Source: Callorhinus ursinus (lineage: Eukaryota > Chordata > Mammalia > Carnivora > Otariidae). Taken from it: a DNA stretch of 64,000 bases. The DNA lies in contig NW_020313285.1 of the NCBI RefSeq assembly GCF_003265705.1, positions 15,712,302 to 15,776,301 on the forward strand. The letters are read 5' to 3'. Position 1 is the stretch's first letter, and the number at the start of each line of letters is the position of its first letter. This document shows, piece by piece, positions 49,441 through 61,857 of the stretch. Made by a program: the position numbers and the translations under genes. The notes under the pieces were generated by a model. The model did no database searches. It worked only from the letters and a program-made list of their open reading frames with translations, and was not told the DNA's origin.

Positions 49441-49867
49441 GCAACTCTATAACTATCTAGAATTTAAATAAAAACTTAATTTTCTTCAAGACTACTTATA
49501 GAACACTTAGTCTATTATTATAAAAATCAACCTTTTTGTAAGTTTAAGTTGTTTCACAAACTGTTTTTTTTTTTTTCCAAGAACTGTTTTTTAACACAGC
49601 AAGCATTATATATAATGAATTCCCCTGGATTAAACTCATTAAAAAGAACACTATATTCATACACTCCTGAACCATATTTAATCACTCTCAAAAGATCACT
49701 TAAGTTTGCAAATTTAAACAATAAATAAAGTGTATTTTCCCAAAGACATTCTGCCTGAATTTTATACCCTTAAATTAAAAGATACATGACCACCTAAAGC
49801 ACAAGCATGGGTAATCTGGCAGACTAACAAAGCCACAGGCACAGCACACAAACTCCTAAGATATTAC

Positions 49868-49999
49868 CTGATAGATATCAGATAAACTGCTGCTCCCAGA
49901 GTCACTGGCGATGCTACAACCAGACTGACTAGAAGACACATGAGTCACCTGTGGATGAGGGTTGTCTGTGATGTGCATCTTGGTAAGATCGGCCGGAAG
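49868..49999 (-). CDS. RAPGEF6: RAPGEF6 coding exon, Ser-rich linker (LPADLTKMH...DIYQ)
   Basis: 132 bases, 44 codons, phase 0 at both ends. Acceptor TTCTTCTTCAG|CTTCCG, donor TATCAG|GTAATA. The product runs from [17 protein letters not shown] through a serine-rich stretch ([17 protein letters not shown]) to SLSDIYQ. This segment joins the first cyclic-nucleotide-binding-like domain to the rest of the protein in PDZ-GEFs and is shared by long and short isoforms, because alternative 5' exons splice to this phase-0 acceptor. The serine-rich tract is a likely phosphorylation region (inference). Confidence 0.95.
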
Positions 50000-50067
50000 C
50001 TGAAGAAGAAAAATAATTTAAGATATTCTAAACATCAAACATTACCTTTATTAGCGTCGTTGAGGAA

Positions 50068-50165
50068 GGTATAGAATTACTGAACCACTATATTGTACAC
50101 CTGAAACATAACACTGTATATGAACTACACCGGAATTAAAATACTTAAAAATTTTTTTAAATAAA
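50068..50165 (+). mobile_element. L1 3' terminal fragment
   Basis: ACTATATTGTACACCTGAAA ... GAACTACACCGGAATTAAAA is the end of an L1 3' UTR. It lies just upstream of the acceptor of the 49868-49999 exon. Confidence 0.7.
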
Positions 50166-50452
50166 GAAATAAGTTCTTGACATATAACTTCTGTAACAAA
50201 TATTTGTTTTATGTACATTACTGTGCAACCTCATTTCTAACCTAAATTTTCCACTTTTAAGAAAAATCTTAGGAAATAAGAACCAAATTAGTACTCTGAC
50301 ACTGTTAGTCAAGCCTAGAGTGGAATCCCACTGTGTAGATTTCAGAAGACATTACCATCGGTAATGGTATTTCAGAGGAAACACATGGTCCCTCTTTTTC
50401 TCCAAATAAAACTAACAGCTATTGCTACCTTCAAGTGTTCAGAATGCATTAC

Positions 50453-50454
<2 letters not shown>

Positions 50455-50490
<36 letters not shown>
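50455..50490. repeat. (AC)18 microsatellite
   Basis: Uninterrupted AC units within the intron upstream of exon 49868-49999. Confidence 0.97.
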
Positions 50491-50494
<4 letters not shown>

Positions 50495-51148
50495 CACAAA
50501 ATGGTCACTGATATGGAAAAAAAGAAGAGCAATATCTTGTGTTAAAGTACAGCACCTGGTAGCAAGACTTAGGAAAAAAAACAGTTGATTGCATTCCACA
50601 TTTCAAAAATTTTGTAGACCTCTTTTCACATAACATTGTAGTAGTTTGTAAACCACTAAAAAATTTGTTAGTAATTATGATGATTTAATTGACGTCTATG
50701 CTAGGTGCAGGGATAAAGAGACATCAGAAGGAAACGACAGTATCACATCATCTTTAGTATGGTCACACTTTCATAGGGATGCAGGTTGCATAATATCTTT
50801 CGTACCAAAAACAAACCAGAACAATAACAAAAAGCCTCACAAAATCAATGCTCTGAGAATTAAAGTAAGAAACAAACGACTGTGCTCCAGAGTAGTGAGA
50901 GAAAGTTTTAAATAGGAGGCACGGTGATATATTTTCCACATAATTTCTCTACAACCTGCAATGCAGGAACATTAAGAGAAATGTATTTACTTTTTAAAAC
51001 AGAGGTTCTCATTGCTTTAGTGCAGGAAAATGTTAGAGAAAGATGCACATAGTAGTAAAAACTAAATAAACCCTAAAGGAAAAATGGGCAAGTCTGAATT
51101 CTATTATCTTAAGAGTAGTCACTATAATTATAAAAACTACACACAGAG

Positions 51149-51313
51149 GGACGCCTGGGTGGTTCAGTCGGGTAAGTGTCTGACTCACGATTTCAGCTCA
51201 GGTCATGATCTCAGCGTCATGAGAATTAGCCCTTCGTCAGGCTCCATGCTCAGCAGGGAGTCTGCTTAAGATTCTCTCTCCCTCTGCCTCTCCCTCTCTA
51301 AAAACAAACAAAC
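51149..51313 (+). mobile_element. Can-SINE
   Basis: GGGACGCCTGGGTGGTTCAG head to AAAACAAACAAACA tail; duplication AAACTACACACAGA on both sides. Confidence 0.94.
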
Positions 51314-51633
51314 AAACTACACACAGAAATGACATTACACAATCCTCTGCCAGTGGTAACTCAGATAAATTCTATAACTAAGATAAACAAAAAAGCTGAA
51401 ATACACACACATAATCTGGCCTGTGAGGTTTTGCTGATTCTTAAAGAGGGAGATGAAGAGACTCAGAAGCACTTCAATAGTCACTGGTTAAGGAGACAAA
51501 AGTTATATTCCAAGGCCTAGCATGAAAAGGCCATCCTTTGGACTGGGAGTCTGGAAAGAACATTTTACTCTAGGAATGAATATGATCCAAAAGTAAATTG
51601 ATATCCATCTTAGAATCACCTAAATCCCTGATA

Positions 51634-51717
51634 TTGTATTAAGGTTATACAGGGTTACCAGTGCTTCCAGTAGTCGACTACTGGAGTCACTGGTAACCCT
51701 GTATAACTTTAATACAA
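51634..51717. repeat. 84-bp palindrome with no spacer
   Basis: Two 42-base arms meet at TC|GA (51675/51676). 39 of 42 pairs match; the exceptions are positions 51643/51708, 51664/51687 and 51665/51686. No terminal-repeat family was recognised. It lies in the intron between the alternative first exon and 49868-49999. Confidence 0.97.
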
Positions 51718-51934
51718 ACAGGAATCTTTACCATAGGGAAAAAAAAATCATACTAGGTCTCAAATTATTTAAAATATTTTGCATATACAACACCCATTGC
51801 TCAAATAAAACCAGGCACATGAGAAGACTAGATAGCACTGATGAAAACTAAGAATAAACTTTAAAAAACAATAAAGAACTTTCAAGTGACAGAATAATCA
51901 GATTGTAAAATGACTGTTTTTAATATATATAGCA

Positions 51935-52110
51935 AGGGCAGGCAAACATTCTCTTTAAAGGACCAAAGAACATATATTTGACACTTGTGCAGGCAACATA
52001 CAATCTCTGTGGATACTTTTGACTTTTTTTTTTTAATAACCCTTTAAATATGTAAAAATCATTCTTAGCTCACAGGTCATACAGCTCACTGGCCATGTTT
52101 TCCAATATAG
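51935..52110 (+). mobile_element. hAT-type DNA transposon remnant
   Basis: GGGCAGGCAAACATTCTCTT, AAAGGACCAAAGAACATATATT, and a TCACAGGTCATACAGCTCAC end. Same family as 625-790. Confidence 0.5.
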
Positions 52111-52125
52111 CAATACATGATACAG

Positions 52126-52470
52126 ACAACTGAATCTTGAAAAACACAGGTTTGAACTGTATGGCTCCATTTACGCATGGGTTCAGTAACATGGGAATTC
52201 TTTTTCAATACACTCCACTAAATATATTTTCCTTAGATTTTTTCATAACGTTCTCTTTTCTCTAGCTTTATTGTAATACATATATGAAATATATCTTTTT
52301 TTATATTTTACAAAATATGTCTTAATTGACTATGTTATTGGTAAGGCTTCCATTCAACAGTAGGCTATTAGTAATTAAGTTTTTGTGGACTCAGAAGTTA
52401 CACATGGATTTCTGACTGCTCAGGGGGTCAGTGGCCCTAACCCCTGTGTTGTTCAAGGGTCAACTCTACA
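52126..52470 (+). mobile_element. Tigger-like (pogo) DNA transposon remnant
   Basis: Starts near TGAATCTTGAAAAACACAGG and ends GTTGTTCAAGGGTCAACTCT, an inverted-terminal-repeat pair of the Tigger type. TTGGTAAGGCTTCCATTCAA and AACAGTAGGCTATTAGTAAT are typical internals. Confidence 0.78.
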
Positions 52471-52479
52471 GAGGAAAAG

Positions 52480-54130
52480 ACTAAGAATTGTAGCAAAGAA
52501 TAATTAACAAAAAATAAAATTAAAATTCTCGAATTGAAAAGTAAAGTTAAGGAAATTAAAAAGTCAAACATGGACTCAATATGATTTGACAGAGCTAAGA
52601 AGAAAATTAGTAAAGATTGGCCTAGATTGGCCTGAAAAAATATCCAGAACGAAGCATCAAAGTAAAAAGGAGTGAAACTGGGAGAGAAGGGACCAGAACC
52701 ACGGGGGATACAGTGAGAAGGTAACATTTGAATAATCAGAGTCATAGGAAAAAAAGACCAAGGCATAGAAGATAATGGCTGAGCATTTTTCCAGACTGAC
52801 AAAAAATACAAAGTCACAAATCAAGCAGCTTTAAGAATGACCAACAAGATAAATAACAAAACCATATCTATGTAAACTAGGGTGAAACTAGTAGGGAAGA
52901 AAAAAAGACAAAGAGAAGTCTTAAAAGCAGTCAGGGAAAAAAAGCGATTACTTAGACAAGAGCAAAATTAAACTGATGGCTGAACTCTCAACAGAAATTT
53001 GAAAGGTAGAAGAGAATGGAGTGGTATCTCCAAGAGCTAAAATTCTGTACCCAGCAAGAAGAATCCTCGAAAAAAAGGCAAAATACAAAAGACTTTCAGA
53101 AAACAAAAACGAAGACAAATACTCTGTAGCAGATCTACAATCAAGGAAATCCACTGAGAGAAAGAAAACAATTCCAAATGGAGGCTTCCAGATGCAGAAA
53201 AGGAAAACCAATGAAAATACGAAATGTGTGGGTAAATCTATATGAATAATGACTACATAAAATAGGAATATTAATGTCCCAACACATATACAGAATTAAA
53301 ATACATTACAAAATAACAGAATGTAAGTCTGGAGAAGAGTAAATGAAGTTATTAAAGTACTTTAAGTTCTTTGCAATGTTCATGAAACTGTAGAAACAGA
53401 CTTCATAGATGAAGCATACATTGCTGTCATCTCTGATTTAAGAATAGTAAAACTGTGTGTAACTACGAAGATTACACAGGTGAAAACATTAAATACAAGG
53501 AAGGAAAAATATATAGCATACAAACACAAACCAAAAGAAAGAGTATGTAGTTGTATTTCAGATGAAGCAGACCTTGAGAGAAAAGCATTAGAGACATTAA
53601 GGGACATTTTTTAATAATAAAAGTTTCAACACTAAATAAATATGTACCTAAGCATACACCCTCTAAATATATAAGGCAAAAAATGGCAACAATAAAAGAA
53701 CAAGATGAATCCACAATTAGGTGTCAAATTATACCACAGATTTCCCATTGACAGAAGAAGCAAATAAAAAATATGTAACGATAGAGCAGATGGGAAAAAT
53801 TGTTAATAAACCTGACCTAAAGTGCATGAACATAGAGTACACATAAAAACAATTTTAAAAGTTTACAATAACACAGGTGTCAGCAAGTTTCAAAAGAATG
53901 AAAACATACAGAGAATATCCCATGATCACAAAGCAAACAAGGTAGAAATAACAAAAATAACTAGAAAATTATCATGTACCAGGAAATTATTAAACAAACC
54001 TAAACAGCACAGAGGTCAATTAAGGCACACTGCAAATTAGAAAATACTCAGAATAAAAATTAAAATGCCACACAGCAAAACCTGTGGGATAAGCTAAAGC
54101 TATGCTTAGAAACTGTTTTATAGCTCTATT
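52480..54130 (+). mobile_element. Old L1 (L1M-type) internal/3' region
   Basis: A-rich, strongly diverged. AATTCTGTACCCAGCAAGAA, CTTTCAGAAAACAAAAACG, GAATCCACAATTAGGTGTC, CATAGAGTACACATAAAAAC and ATAACTAGAAAATTATCATG occur in the order expected of an old L1. Open frames here (for example 53021-53245) are short and not coding. Confidence 0.65.
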
Positions 54131-54151
54131 ATGTGTATTTAACAAAACAGA

Positions 54152-54356
54152 AAGGGGTGTCTGGGTGCTGCAGTTGGTTAAGCTGCAAAAAAACCCGATT
54201 TTTGGTTTTGGGTCAGGTCGTGATCTCAGGGTTGTGAGATCGAGCTTGGTGTCGGGCTCTGTGCTCAGCTCAGAGCCTGCCTGAGACTCTGTCTCCCTCG
54301 GCTTGTGCCCCTCACCCCCATGTTCTCTCTCTCTTAAATAAATAAATTTTTAAAAA
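54152..54356 (+). mobile_element. Can-SINE, older copy
   Basis: GGGGTGTCTGGGTGCTGCAG head with a small internal insertion of A-run, ending in AAATAAATAAATTTTTAAAA. Confidence 0.88.
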
Positions 54357-54689
54357 GGCAGAAAAATCAATGAGGTATTTGTAAGTGGTTACAGTAAGAC
54401 AGAAATAGTGATGGGAGTATGTCTCAGCTCAAAGATCTTCCTTCTATTTAGTTTCTATTGCAGACAGAATTGATCTAGGAATTCGTTCATCTAGGAATGA
54501 AGTAGATGAAAATATAAAGATTGAAAATAGTTTTAAAAGGTCAGATGTTTGGTTGGTGTCAGGAGTGGGAGATAACCCATACTCTCAAGATTTCCACAGA
54601 GGTTACGACCACGGAGAAAGAGGTTATCCACCAAAGTAACACAATGAACCAAAGGCAGAAGAGCAAGTCTGCAAATTGGGAGGGTAATA

Positions 54690-54850
54690 CTTACAAGCAA
54701 TCTTCATCCTCACTAGACCCTAAAAGACAAGCATTATTATCTCTACTTTACTAATGAGGAACTGAGGCAATAAAATTAAGCTGTCAGCCATAGATCTCAC
54801 TCAACTAATTAGCGGAGTTAGAATTAAAACGCAGAACTGATTCTAGTACT
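54690..54850 (-). repeat. MIR SINE, antisense
   Basis: AATCTTCATCCTCACTAGAC, TTTACTAATGAGGAACTGAG and an eroded CTCACTCAACTAATTAGCGG follow antisense MIR. Confidence 0.72.
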
Positions 54851-54904
54851 CTGTTATACTCTGCTTTGTACCAGGAACTCTGCTGGTAACATAAAGATTT
54901 CACT

Positions 54905-55195
54905 TATGTGTTGAACATAAGGAATAGCACGGAGGACATTAGGAGAAGGGAGGGAAAAATGAAGGGGGGAAATCGGAGGGAGAGATGAACCATGAGAGAC
55001 GATGGACTCCGAGAAAGAATCTGAGGGTTTTAGAGGGGAGGGGGGGGGTGATGGGTATTAAGGAGGGCACGTACTGCATGGAGCACTGGGTGTTACAGGA
55101 AAACAATGAATCATGGATCACTACATCAAAAACTAATGATGTATTGTATGGTGACTAATACAACATAATAAAATAAAATAAAAATTAAAAGAAAG
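54905..55195 (+). mobile_element. Young L1 3' UTR fragment
   Basis: ACATAAGGAATAGCACGGAG through GGGAAATCGGAGGGAGAGAT, a G-rich run, and GCATGGAGCACTGGGTGTTA to an A-rich tail ATAATAAAATAAAATAAAAA. Same family as the 3' end at 16680-16966. Confidence 0.9.
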
Positions 55196-55369
55196 AGAAG
55201 ACGAAAACAGATGGGTCTCACCTTCAAGGACTGCAGTCTAACAGTGAAGAGTAGACAGAGATTTACAAGTATATGGCATCTCCTTTCTACCTCATGAAGG
55301 AAACAGATCAACAAATAGGAATCCTCTCAACCTCTTCATGTGATAAGAATAATGATAGCAACTACAGCT

Positions 55370-55630
55370 AATAGGTTTGAGTGCTCACTACATGTGCCAA
55401 ATATGTAAGCAAGCAACTATATCCTTCTACATACTTTTTACATAGATTATCTCATTTAATCATCAAACAACCAGACAAGGTAGATGCTATTATTATAACC
55501 AATTTACACATTAAGAAACCAAGGTCCAGAGAAGTTATACAGGTTGTCCAAAGTCACATAGCTAGGAAGCAGGGAAACTGGATTTAAAATTCAGGCAGCC
55601 TGACTATAAATCAGTTGCTCTTTCCTACTA
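55370..55630 (-). repeat. MIR SINE, antisense
   Basis: CATGTGCCAAATA, TTATCTCATTTAATCATC, AAGTCACATAGCTAGGAAGC and CAGCCTGACTATAAATC are clear antisense MIR landmarks. Confidence 0.85.
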
Positions 55631-56389
55631 AGTTGTTTAAGTTTTGAGTTCCTAACACCCAACAGTTCCTTTTCTTTATAACAAAAGAGGCAGAAAGGGG
55701 AAAGTTTTCCTCCAATAGGAAGCCTTGATTTCTTAAAGCTTCTCTGCTTTCTCTCAGCTTATCTACCCCTTTTCCTTTTCTTCCTACCCCCAGCAGGGAC
55801 TTATGAGCTTACCTTTCATGAGCAACGTCAATTCACTTACCTTATCATCCTTCCAGCCTATAGGTCTGGCAAACTTTCCTATTTTCCACAGTTACTTTAT
55901 CCATTTCCTATACCTGAATTCTGAGCTCTGCTGGAACTCACATATCCCATGAGGACCAGTGTCAAAGTTCTATTTGGGAGGTGGAAAGGTTCCTTAGCTA
56001 ACAGCTTGAATACAGACACAGATTATGAAAAAGTACGTATCTTTTGAAGACTCTGTACACATATAAAGGGAAAGAGATGTATTAAGAAGAGGCTAGAGGT
56101 AGAACATAATCTTGAATGTCAAGCAAAGTATTTTGATTTTGAATCCTATAGGTAATAGAGAGCTACTACAGGTATCTGGGAAGGGCAATGACATAAGAGC
56201 TGCTGTATGTCTCAGGCAGACTTAACCTATCCAAGTATATATTTTTCTGACTCAAAGTTCTCTGCACATCCAGGCAAAACTTTGGGGCAACTTCTTTTAT
56301 GCAAACTCAGGTACTGCGTTGGTCTTTTGGCTCTGCCATCTCAACACAGGGCCACTGAAATCACAGCAGCAGAAGAGAGCTGCTGGAAG

Positions 56390-56830
56390 AGATTGCTAAA
56401 TTTTGCCAGCAACCAGGGAAATAAAAATTTAAACAAATAACTTTTCATCGGATTGGCAAAAAGAAAGATAATACAAAATATGGGAAAGGCTATGGAGGAA
56501 AACAATATTCTCATAAATTGCTAATGGGAGTTATGGATTGGTATAGCCACTCTGGAGAGCAAACACTAAGATTTATTACATTTAAAATACAAAAACCTAT
56601 GACTCAACAGTTCCTCTTTGGATATCTATCCTTAAAAAAGCATACAGGTGTGCAAGAAGGAATACACAAGAACATTCTTTACAAACAAAGTGTAAAAGTT
56701 TAAGAAAAATAATCGTCACAAGGAGAATGGCTAAACTGTTATAGCCTATTATGGATTACTGTGCAAAAGTTCAAGGAATGAAGCAAATCTGTTATCAAAC
56801 CTGAATAGGTCACCTAGCTGTACTGACTAA
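56390..56830 (+). mobile_element. Old L1 ORF2 3' fragment
   Basis: GGATTGGCAAAAAGAAAGAT, then ATTGGTATAGCCACTCTGGA and ACAGTTCCTCTTTGGATATC are degenerate L1 ORF2 3' landmarks (same region as 16300-16450 of the young copy). Confidence 0.65.
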
Positions 56831-57270
56831 AAAAAAGTAACTTTCATGATAAATATAAGACTCTTTTTTTAAAGCATAAAAACATCATTACGTGTTTTCT
56901 GGGCACATATTCATCTAAGTTTGGGAAAAAAGATTTGGAGGAATATATACCATGCAATCAAGAGCAGTACTCTCTAGTGAAAGAGAAATATCAAGGCTGG
57001 TAGTCCAAAAGGAGTTTCAGCGTGATTTGCAATACCCAGCTGAAATGTTTTATTTTTGTATGGAGAAAACACTCCTCTATTATTTATTAGAATGCCTTAT
57101 GAGAACATGTTAAGTACTAATATACCTAATATATAAAGTAGAGCTGAGAATAAGCATTTAACTTATAACCATCAGAAATGGAGTAGAAAGTGATAAATAT
57201 TAGGTAACAAAAACTCCCAATATAAGAGCCTCTGCGGAAAGTTAAAAATGAATGGAAAGCGAAGTACTGC

Positions 57271-57444
57271 AGGGTGCCTGGGTGGCTCTTTCGGTTAAGC
57301 ATCCAACTCTTGATTTTAGATCAAGTCATGGACTCAGGGTCCTGAGATCGAGCCCCACGTTGGGCATGGAGCCTGCTTGAGATTCTCTTTCCCTCTCCAT
57401 ATGTCCCTCCCACCAACACCCCCCACTCAAAAAAAAAAAAAAAA
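57271..57444 (+). mobile_element. Can-SINE
   Basis: GGGTGCCTGGGTGGCTCTTT head to A-tail at 57427-57442; duplication GAAGTACT on both sides. Confidence 0.93.
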
Positions 57445-57893
57445 GGAAGTACTCCTGTGTTTTCACTCTACTCCGTTGAATGTGGCACTCATGCTCTTTA
57501 ATTTCCTTGAATGAGTTATATGCAATCAAGAAACAGTAAGCAAATCAGTGAAGCTTAGGTAGGGATGTATATAGGGAGATAGAGGAGACGAAGGGCTAGA
57601 AGTAGTATTCTTAGGTGCTTTAGATTTCCTTTATTAGAAAAAGGCTACTCAAAGAGCTTGAAGCAAGAAAATGACTGGAAGAGATCTGCTTTTTAAAAAT
57701 ATTACTCTAGCATCATATAAGATGAAACGGAAGACAATCATACATATGGGAGACAGGAAACATCAATCAAAGCACAAGAAGACAGGGGCCTTATGAAATT
57801 AAAAGTAGATTTATAAAGAAGCTTCTAGGACTAGACAGAGTGACATGTCATTAAGTATCACCTGACAGTGAGAGAACTGAAAACAGATTCTGA

Positions 57894-58064
57894 GGGGCAT
57901 CTGGGTGGATCAGCTGGTTAAACGTCTGCCTTTGGCTCAGGTCATGATACCAGGATCCTGGGATCGAGCCCCACATCGGGCTCCCTGCTCAAGGAGGAGC
58001 CTGCTTCTCCCTTTCCCGCTCCCCCTGCTTGTGCTATCAAATAAATAAAATCTTTAAAAAAAGA
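57894..58064 (+). mobile_element. Can-SINE
   Basis: GGGGCATCTGGGTGGATCAG head to AAATAAATAAAATCTTTA tail; duplication GAAAACAGATTCTGAG / GAAAATAGATTCTAAGG. Confidence 0.94.
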
Positions 58065-59056
58065 AAAGAAAATAGATTCTAAGGCCCCAAAACACAGTTT
58101 GAAGTCTGTTTTAGGAAGACAATCTAAAATGTCTCAAAAGTCCTGAAAGAAATAGCTGTATATAACCACAGTAGCCTCAGGTATATTACACTAGCACTCT
58201 GCATGAGACAAATGAACTACAGGGGAAGCATGCATTCTTAATTCATTATTTTTACTAGAAGATGAGGGTTGGAGGGACACTGATACATGTATCTCCCCAC
58301 TGTAACATTTTTAAAACCAAAGAGCAGCTTTCAATCAATATTTGCACTTAACAGGTTTATTAAAAGTCCAGATAGACTTGTTGAGAAAAGAGGAAATCAG
58401 TTTAAGAGTGCAGGAAACCAGAGTCACTGCAATGAATGAGGAGTGTAGCAGAAGATAATAGGAGAAGAGTCCCGCACTGTCTAGTAAATGACAGCTAAGA
58501 CTTTAGTCTGAATGAAGTCTGCCCAGAAGGGAGTAGTCAGCTGTGTCAAACACCACAGACAGGTAAAGTAAGGGCCAGAAAATGACCTGTAGATTTAGCT
58601 GTGTGTAAAAATGAAAATGAACACACTTCCTTGACCAGTGACCATAGGAGCACCTAAAAGAAGGCAAATAGAAGCCAAAGTGGTGATGCCTCTTCCCCTC
58701 AGGAAACAGTCACTTTGGGTAAGCAATGTGAATACATCAGGAAGGTGAGCTCTCAATCACTCAAGGAAGAGCAACCTCCTGAAAAAACATCCAAACACAC
58801 TCAACTAAGAGAAGACATTAAACGTGAAGAAAGAGCTAAGCAGACAATGAGGGAAACGAATGTCATCCATGAAATGAAAACAAGTTATTAAACAAGAGTG
58901 GCTGTGAAAAAGCATCACCTGAGATTTCAGAAATGATTAATGATGTGGGAAACAAAGGCATAAGAGAAATTATTAAATTTCCTTACTACCTACAGCCCAC
59001 TGATAAGTCCTCGAAACAGGCAGAATGACATTCCTCTAGGGACTCAACTGCCTCAA

Positions 59057-59519
59057 TGTTGACACTTTCCTAAGGGCAAAAGACAATCCTAGCCCAACCC
59101 CACCCCCAGATCCTGTAAGTCTACTTTAACATATAAAAATTTCTTTAGAAATTTCCTTTATCTCTAAACCTCCAAGATACTTATGGGCAATCACCCCCCC
59201 CCCCCGCAAGCATATGGCCCACTGATATACATCTGAAGGGTCTCATGACTAAGGTTTTACTAGATGGTAATAAATAACTTTTTCCCAACAACAGCTAGCC
59301 CCCTCAAGGTCCTGGAAACCTTGCTTCCAGAAGTCCACACTATCCCAAACCCCCTTGCAACCTGGAAGTATATAACGGGCCACTCTTCATGACCCCGGTG
59401 CAGCTCGTTCTGCCCAAGGGTCCTGTCCCCATGCTTTAATAAAACCACCTTTTTGCAACAAAGATGTCTCAAGAATTCTTTCTTGGCCATTGGCTTCGAA
59501 TCCTAACGTCTCTCCTACA
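59057..59519 (+). mobile_element. Solo LTR of a class I (gammaretrovirus-like) endogenous retrovirus
   Basis: A 463-bp unit starting TGTTGACAC and ending CTCCTACA (TG...CA), flanked by the 4-bp duplication TCAA (59053-59056 and 59520-59523). Inside are a TATA-like GTATATAACGGG near 59368, a polyadenylation signal in TTTAATAAAACCACC, and the R/U5-like GTCTCAAGAATTCTTTCTTGG. No gag, pol or env sequence adjoins it, so it is a solo LTR left by recombination. It lies about 2.3 kb downstream (in the gene's sense) of the alternative first exon and points the opposite way. Confidence 0.8.
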
Positions 59520-59524
59520 TCAAT

Positions 59525-61850
59525 TAATACAATGATTACGTTTAGATATTTAAAAGATGAAGAGCAGAACAGCAACTGGTCACAAATGGAGAATCAGCGA
59601 GCTAGAAGATCAAACTGGAAATGCATGAAGTGAAAACAAAGTCTGAAACAAATGTTTAGAGATAATATGGACAGATCCCGAGTTCCAACATCTGGAGCAA
59701 TAAGAAAAGAGTTGCAGTTTTCAAAAAATAAATTTCCCATAATTGAAGACTGATGGGAATCTTCATCTTGAGAGAGACTTGCAAGTACTAAGAAAACAAA
59801 ACAAAAAATTAGATAATCCATAGTAAAACCTCATGGCATCAAGGATAAAAAGTAAAACCCAAACAAAACAAAACACAACTAACCACTGACAAGAAAAAGA
59901 TTACTTAACAAAGGACTAAGGATTATAAGGAGCCCAGATTTCTCATCACCAACATTGGATGTGAGAGACAGCACATTAGCTTTTTTAAAGGCTAAAAGGA
60001 AAAGACTTTAGATTCATTATTTTATATACAACTAAACAATTATTTTAAAAGTAAATATAAAGTGAAGCATTCTGAACATTCTAGGACCTAAAGTTCATCT
60101 CCTCCCCTCACCCCCCACTCTGGCTTCTAGAATTCCTTATTCTGTCAAGAAAATTCAGAAGTAATGAAATCCAAGTAGTAGGGTGGGCAAAATACCTGAA
60201 TAAATAAAACCAGTAAGATGTATTAGAAAACCGAAAGAACCAAGTTTGAAAAATTAATCACAGGTTTAATGTTTGTGCATTCACAATCCAGAGTTAAAAT
60301 TCCATCAGTAGTTAACATGAGAGATGGGGGAGGGGGAAAAGAAGCCATACTCTTTTACTAATACTTAATTTACAAAGTACCAATCACAGAATCCTGCTCA
60401 GATAGTATTTGCTGGCATTTAATCAAACCTTAGAATCTGATTTTTTAAAATCCCCCTTGGCTCTTCTATACTTGTTAAATCTTAAATCAAAAGCTGGTTA
60501 CCAATACCACCAAAGGCTATTTTTTTGTTGGTATTCTAAACAACAACCCCTATACATCTCATTCTTGATTTTCTTTGAAGCTTTTTCACTTGGTCTCATC
60601 CATTTCCCTTCCACAGGTTTTAAATCTTAGTAGTGTCAGTAACAAGCATCAGCAAAGCGTGGGCCCCACAGGTGGCATTTGTACTATGGAGGCCACCCAT
60701 GCCTTACCAGATAGTACAAATGAAGCATATACCTCCGTTTCTTTCCCTCTCTTTACATTTCAATCATTGTTTGCCAAATGGATAGTAAATTTAAATGTCT
60801 TTCTAGAAGCTGCGTTTAAGAAAGATATGCAGTGAGCTATCTTTCAGATAAAACAGTACACTACATGCTATCACAGTATTTCTCCCTTAGTCACTATCAG
60901 TAGAACAACCTTTAAACAAAGACATGATTTCATCCTAGGAAATGCTTCTATTGTGCCTGTCTCTATTCAACAGAACCATAAAGAAATCTTGAAACAACCA
61001 ATGTTACAATTAAAGTGCTAACTAAAACATAGTTTTATAAAACAAAAATAAAAATTCACACTTCTCTGGTTTTGTTTTGAAATTTACATAACAGGAAAGA
61101 TAACTTGAGTGGCATCAAATTTCAGCTCTATATAAACACTATTAACAATACAATTTATTAAATTACATTGTATATTTTCCTAAAATCTAGCACGTCCTGT
61201 TATGTAGCATTTTGCTTTTCTGTGAGTTAATGTTTGCTTTAAAAAACTGACAAATATAACAGATGTTACCTTAATGTCTCAAACTACTAATGATTCAATT
61301 ACTATTTCTAAAATGCTTACTACTATTTCTAAACTAAAAATTTTTTCATATACTTTTCATACTAAGTATTTCCTTCATATTAGTTCACTGATGAAGTTAC
61401 TACCCTGTCTTCCTAAAATTTCTGTATAATAAAAATGTCTAAATATAAACTAGAGATTAGACTAACACTGCTAAATACATCAACCATTTAAGGAGGCAAT
61501 ACAATACAGTCAAGTTAAAGAGTATACTCCCAGATAAGTACAGAATTAGCTATAAACAAATGATTCAGTCTGAAGATAGTACATCTCAAATGCATTACAT
61601 TTTAAGTCTATAGATTATTAAGAAGGTGTTTTTTTCAAATCCTCTTAGAGGTATATTAGGATACTTTAGAGATTCCTTTAAATTGAAAAACAAAATGGCC
61701 ATGAGATTGAGCTTTTTAGATTGCTTTGTAATTCTTATTTTTTAAAGTTTAGAAAATGTAAGAGCACAATAAAGCTAGTTTACAATTCAAAGTAGTAGAA
61801 TTTAAATTTAATAACTAGATTATATCCATCTCCAAGAAAATAATAAACAT
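59525..61850. other. Intronic stretch next to the alternative first exon
   Basis: AT-rich and repeat-poor compared with the rest of the window. No exon of the long RAPGEF6 isoform recognised on the minus strand. Confidence 0.5.
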
Positions 61851-61857
61851 TACTTAC

